Origin: Eutypa lata
Taxonomy: Eukaryota; Ascomycota; Sordariomycetes; Xylariales; Diatrypaceae
DNA: 64,000 nt
Reading direction: 5' to 3'
NCBI GenBank assembly: GCA_022661535.1
Contig: JAKULF010000003.1
Location: forward strand, 6,386,001 to 6,450,000
Below the pieces are notes generated by a model. The model saw only the letters and a list, made by a program, of their open reading frames with translations, ran no database searches and was not told the DNA's origin. This document shows positions 46,417 to 58,838 of this stretch, in pieces; position 1 is the first letter of the stretch; each line of letters begins with the position of its first letter. The translations under genes were made by a program, and so were the position numbers.

Positions 46417-49314
46417 ATGGCGGATCCTCCACCAGAACTTCCTTTTGAGCTGGGTGACCTATCATCCACAAAAGTCAATACCGAGACCAGCCCTGCTAGC
46501 TCAAGAGAAGACGTACCCGTACCCACCACACCACCGCAAAATTCTGCTGTGAGGAATGAAAGACAGAGGGTACGGTTCAACAGCTCTGATGTAGAGGGTT
46601 CATCACCGCCACCGCCGAGAAGGTCAACCTCTAGGGACCCCAACGAGCGCTTCAGCCCTCCCGGCCTGCGTATGCCAAGGCCTGCGCTATCAAGGAATCC
46701 AAGCTCCTACAACTCAGTCACGGACAATGTTCACAACATCCCCCTCAGCCCGGTGAAGGCGAAGTCAGCAGCCGATGCTGCTAGACGTGCTCAAGCTTTG
46801 GCTGCTGATGCACAAAGACATTCCAATATTGTGCATGATGTTGTGCACGAACATGGCTACTACGACCCTAGTGGAAGATGGTCACCGGAATCGGAACCCG
46901 TGACCGAAGTTAGTTACGCCAATGAACCCTTGGAGCATTATCACCATCACCATCAGAATACCAGTGCGACTCAAGGAGAGTCGGAGAACACATCAGAGGC
47001 TAGAGAACTCCTCAGAGCGCACTGGCAGTTTCTCAACCAGGTCAACACGCAAAATTCAGGTATGTTCTCCGTATTTAACCTATTCGACCAGATATTTAGA
47101 CTTTTGTATATAGGCTTTTCGCTCAGGGCAAACTGCTCTTTGCGCTCAAACATATTTAGGCTCATTCCCTTGAGCATTGGCTGACTGCTCCTAGCAGAGA
47201 GCCCCATCGTAGAGAAGTCCGACCATGAACGCCGCAACTTGCACAGAGAGAGTCGTGGCGGTGTCTTCTACAATATCCTCCAGGCTTACAGATATCCCAA
47301 CCTCGACATGCCCCCGGAGCATAACAAGTTCGAGACATCATCTTCGGCTGGCACCCCCAGGACTCCAGGAACTCCGAATTCGCGTCGGAGATGGTATCAG
47401 CAGCCAGAGAAGGAATTCCGCTCGCAGGAGACCCTAGCTAGGCTGGTAGGTGCTTCTGCGAAGCTGGCAAACCCTAACGACAATGGAGATATGAGGGAAC
47501 GGAAGAGACCCAAACACAAGAGGACGGCAAGTGGTCGGATCATGTCCATGGTGGGTCTGGTCCCCGAAGAGGAGGCCAAGATCACCGTTCATATCGCCGA
47601 TATCCTGCAGCGCCAGAAGTACATCATCAAGATGTGCCGTGCGCTTATGCTATTCGGAGCTCCCACGCACCGGTTAGAGGAGTATCTCGAGATGACGGCG
47701 AAGATGTTGGAGGTTAGCAGCCAGTTCCTATACATCCCCGGATGCATGATTATCTCCTTCGACGACCCCCTCACCCACACTACCGAAGTCAAGATTGTGC
47801 GTGTTGCACAAGGCCTCAATCTGGGCAAACTTAAGGATGTCCATTTGATTTACAAGGAAGTCCTGCACGACGTCATTGACTTGACCGAGGCACTTACCAG
47901 ACTCGATGAGGTCATCAACGCCGAGAATTACTTCTCGGTTTGGCTTTGCGTCCTTATGTACGGACTCGCTAGTACTGCATGTTCGGTCTTCTTCAAAGCC
48001 CGGCTTATCGATATGCCCGTCATCTTCGTCCTTGGTTCCCTTCTAGGGATTCTGCAGCTCGTCATTGCACCGTTATCCAGAACATATTCTACCGTCTTCG
48101 AAGTCAGCGCCGCCATTTTGATGACCTTCATCTCACGTGCAATCGCTAGTGTGCGTGGTGGGAACTTGTTCTGCTTCTCGGCCCTGGCGCAAAGCGCCAT
48201 CGTCATGATTCTTCCCGGATGGCTCGTGCTGTCCTCGGCCCTCGAACTACAATCCAAGGCGATAGTTCCAGGGTCGATCCGAATGGTCTTTGCCATCATT
48301 TATTCACTATTTCTAGGATACGGCATTACCGTCGGGGCCGCTTTGTACGGGGCAATCGATCCGAACGCAACGACCGAGATCGCTTGTAGCGAACCCTTGG
48401 ATTCATATTGGAACTTCCTCTTCGTTCCCCTTTACGTCTTCTTCACGACCTTTACTATTCAGGCTAAATGGAAGCAGATGCCCGTCATGATACTAGTTGC
48501 TCAGATTGGCTACATCGTCAACTTTTACACCAGCAAGAAGTTCGCCGCCAGCGCCCAGATCGCCTACACCTTCGGCGCCTTCACCATCGGCGTCCTAGCC
48601 AATCTGTATAGCAGAGTACGACACGGAGTCGCGGCCGCTGTCCTCCTCCCCGCCGTGTATGTCCAGCTCCCCGGTAGTCTCGCAGCGAGCGGGGCCATCG
48701 TGAGCGGTCTGCAAACAGCCACTTCACTCAGGGAGTCGGCAGCTGTAAGTTACCGTAGAATTATAGACAAAGCAGAAACAAAACGTCATTGCACAAACGC
48801 AAGAGCGTTCCCGTAGCATCGCATCAGTCATTACTACTAGACCCCAGCCCCCATTTACCCCATCGAAAAACCCCCTAACATGTATTATCCTTAAGAAGCC
48901 TTTTGGCTCAAAATGGAACAGCCCTCCATCATCATATCGTGGTTCCGACTGACACTCCGAAAAAATATCCCCCATGGATGTGTCCGGATATCGTACGATG
49001 CTTGGCACTACAGTTTTCGTAGTAGAAACCCTTCTTGGCATTAGCTAACTTAACGCAGCCCAACGAGTACCAAATCAATTCCATTGTAAGTTTTCTCTCC
49101 CGCCCTCGACACCGCTCTCTGATTGCTGCACAATGGAGTGGCTTTTGCTTTACCGCCTCGGGGCCGTTTGTTAACAAGAATCTTTCTACTACAGGTTTTC
49201 AGCGTAGCAGCCAGTATGATTCAAATCGCCATAGGCATCACCGTCGGCTTGTTCATGTCCGCCCTAGTCATCTATCCCATGGGAAAGCGTCGTAGCGGTC
49301 TTTGGACGCTGTAA
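46417..49314 (+). CDS. ThrE/Prm10-like multi-pass membrane protein
   Basis: Predicted 778 residues in four exons: 46417-47059, 47198-48744, 49059-49085, 49195-49314. All phases agree. The first ~330 residues are hydrophilic and likely disordered (Ser/Pro/Arg-rich, a HHHHH run). From about residue 350 the protein matches the fungal ThrE family: ILQRQKYIIKMCRALMLFGAPTHRLEEYLE, then VSSQFLYIPGCMIISFDDP, and about ten membrane segments in two halves (first half ThrE, second half ThrE_2), ending IGITVGLFMSALVIYPMGKRRSGLWTL. In bacteria ThrE exports threonine and serine; in yeast the homologue Prm10 is pheromone-regulated and its substrate is unproven. Exon 3 is only 27 bp and the intron before it is 314 bp, long for this window. 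The start at 46417 has the first ATG in frame. Confidence 0.85.
49059..49085 (+). other. 27-bp microexon of the ThrE-like gene
   Basis: The microexon codes for PNEYQINSI and is phase 0 at both ends, flanked by ACGCAG acceptor and GTAAGT donor. Skipping it would leave the frame intact but remove nine residues just before the last membrane segments. Confidence 0.7.
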
Positions 49315-51173
49315 TAGTTAATTATTTAGTTCGAGGGATTCGGATACTGGGATGGATGGATTGGATGGGTGGAGGGATGGTTGGTGTGTGTGTGGCATGA
49401 AATGAACTTTCTAGTTAGTGGTGTTGGCGCGGCAGTGGTGGAAACTGGAAGGCGTCCAAAAAAGAAGGAAAGTCCCATCTTAGCAAGAGGACTTGGCTGG
49501 GGACATATCTTGCATCGTAGTCTAATAGCGTAACTTAGCCCATTTGTTTTGTGTATTTTTTTCTCGGGGTGGTCACGGCGGTTGCTTGCTTGCTTGTCAC
49601 GTCACGTCACCACAACTCGTGCGTACGTATATACATACCTATGATAGGTATATATGTGAACCCTTTGAAACTCTAGCTAGGCACCTGTTAGTCTAGTCCT
49701 GTATTATGTGCTTTGTGAGCGGATGGTAACTATAGGGTAGTTGTGTGAAAAATAGTTGGACAGTAGGTAGGTAGTAGTCTGTACCTGGTTTGTGTTGCAG
49801 TATGGAGGCGTTGATGATACGAACAGTACCTTGGTATTCCTGTTGTTTCTATCATGTGAAAACGATACTTGGATCTTAACTAATAACATATGATATGCCA
49901 CCTAACTGTCAGGCGTATTCACTTGGATATTTGTCTAGGTAGGTACTTATCTCATATTATATGTCGAGTAGAACGTACGGATGTATACACGATGATTCTG
50001 GACACATTTTTAACTTCAAATTACTTTTTCCCATTCTCTAAATACATATTTCTTTTTCTTAACATCCATTTTCGTCCCGTTCGACATGCCTTAGCAGTTA
50101 ATTAGACGACTAGATTTCCATTCCCTTTCTTTAGCTCCCGCATCTACTTGACAGTCTTATTTGGTAAGATGCAGGTAGTGCTTCCCTTTTCTAAGGTAGT
50201 CTCTATCATATTACTATAGAGTACAGCTTGGTAGGTAGACCCTATCTGTTACTTACTAAGGACAGTAACATGTGCGCGCGTAATGGGTTATATTATCAGA
50301 ACATCGACGTCTGTCTACTGCTGAGTGAGGCGCGGCTGGCTGCGTTGGGATGCCGTTGTTTCTCTTGGAGTGGGTAGAGGGTGGGGTTTGGACTGGATTG
50401 CAACGGCATGCGTGTAGGATTTCACGTACGTTATCATGGGTGAAATCACCTATCAATCAACTCCTATCCCATGTCACTGATTTAGTTGTAAATACAATGA
50501 GTCTGAGCCACTGTTCGAGGCATAGAGAGTCAAAGCCTTTCCATGAGGCGAAGTATCCAAAATAAGCACAATAAACACCAGGTAAATTGAAACTTACGTG
50601 CTGTGCCACCAGACGAAAGCAAATTCTGGGCACTAGAGTGATTAATACTGCCTAGTAAGGCTTAGAATACGAGACATTTCATAGGATCATGGAGGTGGTG
50701 CGTTTTAAAACGTGTCATAGAAATGCCTTTTCAACGACCCTAGGATAAGTTCAACAGCAAGTATTGTGAGAATTGGACAGGAGATCGTAATGAATGATTC
50801 CCTTATTAACAATATTTCATCATGTATAGTAGGCTTGGATCAACGAATATCCCAAAAATGCCGCCGCTTCTTGTCTTATCGAAGATAGCGGCTTGTATGT
50901 ATACTGCAAACAACTAAGCCCACGAGAAGGCAGTGCAGCATCTAGTTACCTATCCATACTCCAATGCTATCAGGCAACAGAATAAACCAAATTCCACGGA
51001 AACTAGCGTGGGCGCAGGCAAGTAAAGCGATTTTGGATGTTTGTGGCAGTGTTGAAACGTCATGTCTATCTACCTATAATAGGAGAACAGGGGTATCAAG
51101 GCAGAATGGAAGCGCGCAAACAAAACACGACAGATGATATCATTTCGTTCGTTCGTTCGTTCTAAGCCTTTAT
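49315..51173. other. 1.9-kb spacer between convergent genes
   Basis: No gene is supported. It contains 3' flanks of the ThrE-like gene and the hydrolase gene, TAGGTAGG motifs and a TTCG repeat (about 51142-51161). Confidence 0.5.
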
Positions 51174-52258
51174 TTAAAACTTGGCATCCAAGGCTCTGAT
51201 AGCCTCCCGGATAACGTCCATCCCAGGGCCCTCGTCTTCCAGGTACGACATCGCCTCGAAGAGATGCCCCTGCTCCTGCGCGAGGAACAGCTCCGCCTTC
51301 TCGGGACCTAGGTACTCGGCCGTGTCTGTCGTGACAGCAACCGCCACGTCTCTGCCCCCGGCCCCCTGGATGAAAATGGTCCTCGGCCAACTTCGTGGCG
51401 GCGTTGTTGGACGGGTGGTAGCGCCGTCGGATCCCCATTGGAACCCGGGATCCACAGAGCCCACTAGGTCGGGAAATACATTCTTGTGGAGATAATAATC
51501 GTAGAGACACTTCCTACCCAACTGGTCCGGGGTTGCATCAGTAGGGGGCTTTGGCGGGCGGACGTATTCCGGGTTCTTTTCCCCAGACGGCAGTAACTGG
51601 CTTGTGGAGAAGGCCGTCGGATCATGCGCTGGCGTGCTTCCGACCATAGCGGGCCCGGAGACGAATTCTTCGACCTCGTCGTCCTTGATAGGGGTAGGTG
51701 TCAACAGGACGGAGGAGCTGAAGAAGGGGTGCCGAAAGGTGGGAATGCCGGTAATGCTGAGTAAAACAGCGGGTTTCGGCTCGGAATGGAAAGCTATTAA
51801 GCTGGCCATGAAGAAACCTAGATCGCAGATGCGTGTTAGTACTCTACTTACCATACCTGCTCAATTATCTACATGGTATTGGTGAACAAAGATTAGGTAT
51901 AAATATACTGACCGGCACTTGCGCCCGCCACAACCACCTGTCGTTTGTGTCCCGTTACACTGGCGCCATAGGTCTGCGCGAATTCATACGCCGCTGTGGC
52001 GTCCTCCAGAAGCCCACCGGCGCCTGCTTGGGGAAGGAGACGGTAGCTTGGGCTTATCAAGGGCCACCTCCTCTGGTAGCACGCCTGCACCAACCACGGC
52101 GGGATGCAGGCTCGAGAACCTCCCACGAGCCCACCGGAGTGGAAGAACAGCAAGACGGGGACTTCGGGGACGTCGGTCTCGTCTTCGTGCGTATACACGT
52201 CACAGTCCAAGACTACATTATCGTGGGTCGCGTAGGTGTAAAGCGATTGTATAATCAT
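51174..52258 (-). CDS. alpha/beta hydrolase (esterase/lipase-like, HSL-type fold)
   Basis: Predicted 329 residues in two exons (52258-51913 and 51817-51174; 95-bp intron, GTCAGT donor, phase 1). The intron falls inside the nucleophile elbow: GASAG with Ser114. The oxyanion motif upstream is HSGG (residues 40-43), a variant of the HGGG of the hormone-sensitive-lipase group. The general-base His is likely His300 in QEQGHLFEA. The acid is probably in the segment around VAVTTDTAEYLG but cannot be fixed. There is no signal peptide, so a cytosolic enzyme is likely. The substrate is unknown; fungal relatives include carboxylesterases and tailoring enzymes. It lies 1 kb downstream of a P450 on the same strand. 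Confidence 0.85.
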
Positions 52259-53303
52259 TCTATCAGAGGTTGAGGGTTGATGAGTTGTGGGACGGGTTAG
52301 ATGAGGTTATTAGGTGAGTATTAATCGATGTTAATTAATTGAAGATGTATGACCTTCGGCGGTGAGTTTATCGGGATATTAAATATTGGTATGAAAAAAT
52401 GAAGAGCTGGAAAAAAAAGAAAGGAGACGGCTATAACTTTTATCTTCCATCACTTGGTAAGGCGTTTCCGGAATGCATAAGTACCTACTATCTTTGCACA
52501 ATCAAATGTCCTACGGGTACCTAATGCTGACAACGATAGACCTTCTATGTGTATATTGGGAGGTCGGCGTACGTGTGACGCCATAGAGTCAGCGAACATA
52601 TAAGGTTATAGGGATATATAGAGTTCATCAATCTTATTGATAGATAAGAGTATCAATCCGTTGCTCAATATCTACCTAGGTACCTGCTTAGGTAGGCAAC
52701 TTAAAGATAAGAACAACGGGAGCTAAAGTCGATGACAAAAACACCCGACTGGCTTATAATCACCTAGCAAACTGATTCGTGATGTAGAATATAGCAAATA
52801 ATCTGGTGCCCGCCTATCAGATGATCTTGCTTTATCAGAGGATCTCTCGTTACATATTCATGTGTTGCCCCTGATCGTCATTAGGTAACCGTTACGATGG
52901 GGAACGGCTCTTTTGCCACCTTGCGACATGACGCAATTGTGCATAATCAGAAATATCTCAACCACCACGCTGGAAAGTAGATCTTATTCGGGAAAGTATA
53001 GCAGCAATGTTTGCCCGAGAACTATTATAATCCATGAAATCTACAAAATTCGAGTTTCTTATAGTGGATTTGATTATAAGCAACTTTTACGTCGGGTCTG
53101 CGATTCGGATTGAAAGGGTTTATTAGATGTTCAACAACTATATATCATGCTAAATAACCAAAAGGCACTGAATCTAGGTACATAATTCCGGTGCTTAGTA
53201 TTAGGTAGCCAATACATATTATTCTTATACCATTATCTACTAAACACTGGGACATCAAGTTGTTTCTGGTTTGGCTATCGCTCCATATATCGCCCCCCTG
53301 AAG
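52259..53303. other. 1-kb intergenic region
   Basis: No gene is supported. It holds the hydrolase promoter and the 3' flank of the P450. It is A+T-rich with a few TACCTAGG motifs (about 52671-52696). Confidence 0.5.
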
Positions 53304-55067
53304 TCAAGATGCCTGAATAAGACAGCGACCGCCTCTCGGTGACATGAGGAAGTAGAGACCTTGTTCCATGTCCTTGTCGCTCATCCCCTCCACACTCGAC
53401 ATGGTCGCGTTAGGAAACGTGCGGAAGAACCGGGCTGTAGCCAATCGCAACTCCATATAGGCAAGATGCATCCCAATGCAGACTGGTAGGATGGATGTAT
53501 TTGTTAGTTAGTTCAAGTTCGCATCAACAACAAATGTATGTGTCACGTTGTTTCTATCCACTTACCGCGAGAACCACCACCAAAGGGCATATACGCCTCC
53601 TTCATAGCTTGCGTCGGATTTTCCCACCGCGAGGGGTCGAATTTCTCCGCATCGGGGAAGGCTTCTTCGTTGCGGTGTAAGCTGTACGCTTGCGTCAAGA
53701 CTACCGTCCCACCCGGAAGCCAATGTTTCCCAAACGTGGCCCCTCCTTCCGGCACAGATCTCGGCAAGCCACCCGGAGCAGCCGAGTAGAGCCGTAGGGT
53801 CTCGTCGATGACTCTGTTCATATAAGGTAAGGCCTTCAAGTCTCTATCCGTGAAGTCCTCCGAAAGCATGTTGAGCTCTTCGAGCAGCTGCTTCTTGATG
53901 TCGGGATCCCGGCAGACAGACCAGATGAGGTACGTAAGGGTATTCGAGGTGGTGTCGCTGCCCGCGATGATGTACGATCGCGCGTTGTTGAGGATCTCCC
54001 CCATGGTTAAGGTTTCCTTATCGCCGGCCTTGTACATGGTGGAGAACAGCGTCGGCTTGACGTTATCGGGGTCGTTTTCTACGAGGTCTCGGTGGCGCTG
54101 GAGCGACTGCTTGGCATATGTTTCGGATCGCCTCTGAGCTGCGAAGGCATGGCTAATGATAGGCAGTGGGAGGTAAGGCGATATGTACCGCAGGATCGGG
54201 AAGGCGACCCGCAAGGCTAGGCTCTTCCCGACACTTTCCAAATCGTGGATATACTGGTTTTTCTACGCACCACTCCGGCATTAGTGGACGAAGTGGACTC
54301 GGAATCAAAGACCATGTCATGGTACGTACCTCCCCATACTCGAGCATGCGAAACGACTCCCCGAACGATAGTTCCCCGATGACGTCCGTCGTCATGAACA
54401 TCCACCATTTCGAGATATCGGCAGCGCCCCGCGTGTACATCTCCTCGCTGATGCGGTGGACAGCTAAGCGCACTTTGGTATCGACTTGCGGCAGCAGCAC
54501 CTGCAGGCCCGTCTCCGATATGGGGCCCGACAGAAGCTTGCGGTACCGGCGATGGGCGTCGACGCTTGTCGCATTGAAGACGTTGACGATGCCCGGGACG
54601 ATCTTCTCATAAAAGGGAGCTTTCAGGTACTCTCCCTTGATGCGATGGATTTGGTGGGCATCTCTAGGGTCCGAGACGAAGACTTGATCCGGACTAATAC
54701 GCACGACGGGGCCTGAGAAGTTTGATCGATCAGTAGACTGCGTTAGAAATCCTGTGTTGAATGATGAAGAACGAGGAGGGGGGGGGAATCGGACCATATT
54801 TTTCATGGAGGGAGTGAACCCACATAGGGCCTTTGCCCTTGATGTTCTGGTATGTGAAGACTTTATTCGTCCAAAGCGTGTACCAAGGACCTGGAACTTT
54901 GGCCAGCGGACTGGTTATGCCCCTATATAATGTCTAGCACGACGATTAGAATATAGTGAGCTTGTATGAGCCGGGAGCTGCGATGGACATCTTACCACGA
55001 GAAACGTAGCTAGAAGAGCGATCCCTATAATATAGAAGGGATGCACTTTAAGTAAGGAGTCATCCAT
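53304..55067 (-). CDS. cytochrome P450 monooxygenase
   Basis: Predicted 489 residues in five exons: 55067-54996, 54933-54795, 54712-54330, 54262-53566, 53482-53304. All phases agree. An N-terminal membrane anchor (FYIIGIALLATFLV) targets it to the ER. Downstream is KVPGPWYTLW, then the I-helix oxygen-binding motif AGSDTT (~298-303), ExxR as ETLR (~352-355), FDPSRW, and the heme loop PFGGGSRVCIGMHLA with Cys432 as the heme ligand. All key residues are present, so the enzyme should be active. The substrate is unknown. Donor 2 (GTCCGA) is weak but supported by phase and by the conserved EKYG|PVVRISP junction. Family length and layout are normal for fungal class II P450s. Confidence 0.92.
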
Positions 55068-56870
55068 GCTGAAATGCCCCGATAGCCAAATTTAAAAATA
55101 AAATAAAATAAAAGCAGAAGAATCAATATTCTCGTACAACCTCTACGACTGAATATTTAGGAAATCAAACCCTATAGCGGTTGTCTGAATTTATATGGAA
55201 AACTACCTGTAGACTAAGTTGCTTCCAGAGTGTATTTCCTTTTATTTATTTAATTCTTTCACTTTCTCCATCGTCTCGCGTCGCGAATTTTTCGAAGGAG
55301 AAAAGGCCGAGAAGAAGCAGTAGTACTGGACTTCAATCATCCACAAAAGCCGCCCCGACTCCTCTAGGCGGGCTAAATTGGTCAACAACCCGAGGCTCTT
55401 TCGACGAAAAGTCAGGTCCCTTTCCGTTTGTAGTAATGCACCCTGGCAGATCCATGATGAGGGGCCTTGAATCTTCGTCGGACGGAACAAGCGGGCGCCT
55501 GCCTTCCGTTCGATACATGCTTGATCGGTCGATGACGGCGCCGATGGTCGTGTCAATTTAACACGCGGACCAATGGACAATGTTGAAGTCCGAACCCCGA
55601 CACTCAACCCCGGGTGGGAACCATGCCGAGATTATAAATAAGAACACTATAACTGATTGATTGCTGCAGTTGGAATTACTTGATAACCATAGCTGTCCAT
55701 GTGCTAAGATATACTAATTTTCATCTATCTTTCATCCACTTCCGACCATTAGGCATTGATCGTATTGATTGATCTCACGTGGCTATTGTAAATAGTGAAA
55801 ATGTTCTTAAGACATGAGTTATTACATGATAAGATTGAGTCATAGATAGTTAAAAGCTTGCTTTAGTAAACAAAGCAAGTGTTTATCCCAAGGCTTGTTC
55901 GATTGCAACTCCGGTAGTCTCTTCTGTAACATGTGGAAAAGAGGGCGAAGTTCTCCTTACTAAGAGTATAGTAAAATGGCACTTGTTATGGGGCCTCACT
56001 AGGCACAAATGGGTTAAACATAATATGTGCTTTATTTGAATATTTCAAGAGGCGTTTAAGTTAAGGTCTCAGGAAAGCATCACAGAAAATCAATATTTAA
56101 TCATTCTTACCATTCATTAACTTTGATGCATATTCACTAAGACACATGAAGTATTTGAATCATATCAGTGGAGTTGCCAGCAATAGAATATACGAATACA
56201 ACGACTTGGTTTTGTGTTCACCTAGCTCTATTACTAAGAATCAACCATTTTATAACTTTAGCTAATAGTATGCCCAAGAGCTTGCCTTAACGTCCCCTAG
56301 CATGACCCCTTTTAAAGAGCCCATGCAGTGTTAGAAATTAAGTTAACTTCAGCATTAACTGTATACATCGTTCCATTTTCGTATAGTCAGTTAAGAATAA
56401 TCTTGCAGTCCTCCTATCCTAAGGTTTGAGTCACAACCTATAGCAAGATATGTGAAGTTATAGAACCATGTCAAGAAAAAAGTAAGTGGAATTCTATATT
56501 CTATGAGGCATGATCTCATTGAGCCACCAGTTGTTCCCATGACCAAATAATGTTTCCTGCAATCTAATTATGGTTAACTGTCAGAATGCAGGTGTAGGTT
56601 AGGTATTGCTAGGAAGCTTGGTTCTATATTCGTATCTATATCAGAAACCGTAGGCTAGATGTAGCCTGCTACACCTCGCTGCTGCCTTGCCATTGATTTT
56701 CTAGCTACTTAAGAGCTCCTTTGACCTTTTCAGGATCCTTAGGAACAACGCAACCACCTTGACACAATACGTCCTATTATCCTGGCTGTTGACATTAACT
56801 CTTAATGCCGATACCCGTACCATTGTATTTTAATATCGCTTCTTTCATTATAATAATATAACCCTTCTTG
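55068..56870. other. 1.8-kb intergenic region left of the A+T island
   Basis: No gene is firmly supported. A G+C-richer patch at about 55240-55620 contains open frames on both strands. The rest is A+T-rich and grades into the A+T island at 56.87 kb. Confidence 0.5.
55333..55518 (-). other. orphan 61-codon frame in a G+C-rich patch
   Basis: This frame has an ATG start at 55518 (MYRTEGRRPLVPSDED...) and is the most protein-like of three overlapping frames in this patch. It has no recognisable domain. It could be a small gene, a gene remnant, or chance. Confidence 0.2.
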
Positions 56871-57062
56871 TTGCATTAAATGATTTTTATTATATAAAGT
56901 TACTCGAAATTACATTATTTAATCTTTATTACGTTTACTTTTTATAAAGTATATAATACTTATTATTTAAATTTTTAAATTTTTTTATTTTTTTAAATTA
57001 ATATAATAATAATTAAATTAAACGTATTTAATTTTATAATAAATAATAATTTAAATATAATA
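56871..57062 (+). repeat. left direct repeat of the A+T island (heavily mutated copy)
   Basis: About 190 bp aligned without gaps to 57915-58106. The differences I compared are nearly all transitions (C to T and G to A here relative to the right copy), for example ATAATACTTATTATTTAAAT against ATAATACCTACTACTTAAAT. This copy carries most of the mutations. Confidence 0.75.
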
Positions 57063-57914
57063 ATTATAAGCTTCGTATATATATATATATATATTACGTA
57101 ATAACTTCGAATTATTTAATTAAAAAATACGTTATTTATATATATATATTTTAACGATATTTTTATTATTAAATAATTTTTTTTTATAATATTTATTAAT
57201 TATAAATTTATTAATCGTAAAACTTAATTTAAATAAATTTTTATTTTTTATTATTATTATATTTAATTTCGAAATATATAATTATATATTAATTTAAACG
57301 ATTTAAATTTAATATACGTTATATTTAAAGTTTTATATATTTTTATAATTAATTATTATATTTATTATTATTATTAAAAAAAGAATATTAAATTAAATTA
57401 TTATATAATTTAATAAACTTATAAATCGTTAAACGTATAATAAAATATTTTTAATATTTAATAATTATATAAAGTTATTTAAATTAAAATATAAAAAATT
57501 AACGATAATAACGTTTAAAAAAATTTATTATTAAATATTATTAATATAATAATATAACGAAATATAACGATAATAACGAAATAATTTAAAATTAAAAATA
57601 AATAATTTAATATATTATTTTTTTAATTTTATATTTTAACGAATAATAATTATTATTACGTTAAATCGAAAATAAACTTATTAAAAAAATATTTTTAAAC
57701 GTTAATATTTTAAAAGAAAATTAAATTAAAACGATATAAATATAAAATATTAATTCGTATTAATTAATAATAAATAAATAAAATCAACGAGTTTAAAAAT
57801 ATAATTTAAAAGATATTAAAACTTTAAAAATCATTAACAAGCAAGGTATAAATAACTTTAAAAGCTCGCTCGAAATAATAATAACAATAACAATGTTAAC
57901 GATTAAGGAATATA

Positions 57915-58106
57915 TTACGTTAAATAATTCTTGCCATATAAAGCTACTCGAAGCTACGTTACTTAATCTCTACTACGTTCACTTTTTGTAAAGCATATAA
58001 TACCTACTACTTAAATTCCTAGATTTCCTTACTTTTTTAGATTAATACAACAACAGCTAAGCTAAGCGTATCCGATCCTGTAATAAATAATAGCTTAAAT
58101 ACGACA
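57915..58106 (+). repeat. right direct repeat of the A+T island (better preserved copy)
   Basis: The partner of 56871-57062, starting near TTACGTTAAATAATTC. It keeps many C residues that are T in the left copy, so it is closer to the original sequence or escaped most of the mutation. Confidence 0.75.
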
Positions 58107-58110
58107 CTCC

Positions 58111-58838
58111 TTATATAATAACAATACATTATGACTAAGTGCATAACGAAACCTATCCTACTCGGAGCACAAAGCTAAGGAAGGTTCACAATATAGAATG
58201 ACCTCGCTACCCATAACCGTATCTAAGGAGAATGATTGGGTTCTACTTGACCCCCGATGCCGCAGGCATAAAAGACGAGTATGCAATGTAATTCCAAACA
58301 GGGTCGATTGGCGAAATCTCACCGGCTATAATCATATCGTGCTAGTATTTCCGCGGGCCTCCAATACGACCATATGTGATGTCTTCGTCGTTTTACACCA
58401 ATCGAAAGTATAATGGCATCACATGCATTTCTACAATACCACCGGTTATCGCAAGGTCCTGTCAAAAACCTTGCTGTGAAGAACTGTCGTGACAGCTTTG
58501 ATTGGATTTGACGGTGTGGGGTAAATCTAATCGACAGCAAACCTCAAGGGGTTCCGTTGCGTTCCGAATGGATCGTTTATATTGATGCATCTTGTGGCAC
58601 CGATAGCCTAGACGTTGTAGTTACACAAAAGCAACGGCACGAAAATCGCGAGCACAATCAAGAACACGAGATCATGAGACTATGAGATCATTGCTTTAAC
58701 TAGACGACTCTCAAAAGGCTATGTTAAATCGGTTTGGACCAGAGGCTGGCTTGTATAAAGCACTCCGTATAGCCGAGGAGTAGTCGCAAGAAATGTCGTC
58801 TCAAAATCAATGTTCATCGAACCCGAGGAATTTCAACA
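58111..58838. other. 0.7-kb region between the A+T island and the P450 remnant
   Basis: No gene is supported. The right part would be the promoter of the truncated P450. Confidence 0.45.

Larger units (their letters stand above)
56871..58110. repeat. A+T island with RIP-like mutation pattern
   Basis: About 1.2 kb of extreme A+T content. Between roughly 57000 and 57800 almost every remaining C or G lies in a CpG pair (for example AACGTA, TTCGAA, AATACG). A smaller number of C remain before T, and C before A or C is nearly absent. This is the pattern left by repeat-induced point mutation driven close to saturation on both strands. The island is bounded by two collinear direct repeats. No open frame survives in the centre, so the original element cannot be named; the terminal repeats suggest a small LTR-type or other duplicated element. 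Confidence 0.75.

Noticed and set aside
57001..57800. A+T island as a mitochondrial insertion or centromere piece
   Set aside because: It has no mitochondrial gene similarity, it is short, it has flanking direct repeats, and its CpG retention points to RIP of a repeat instead.
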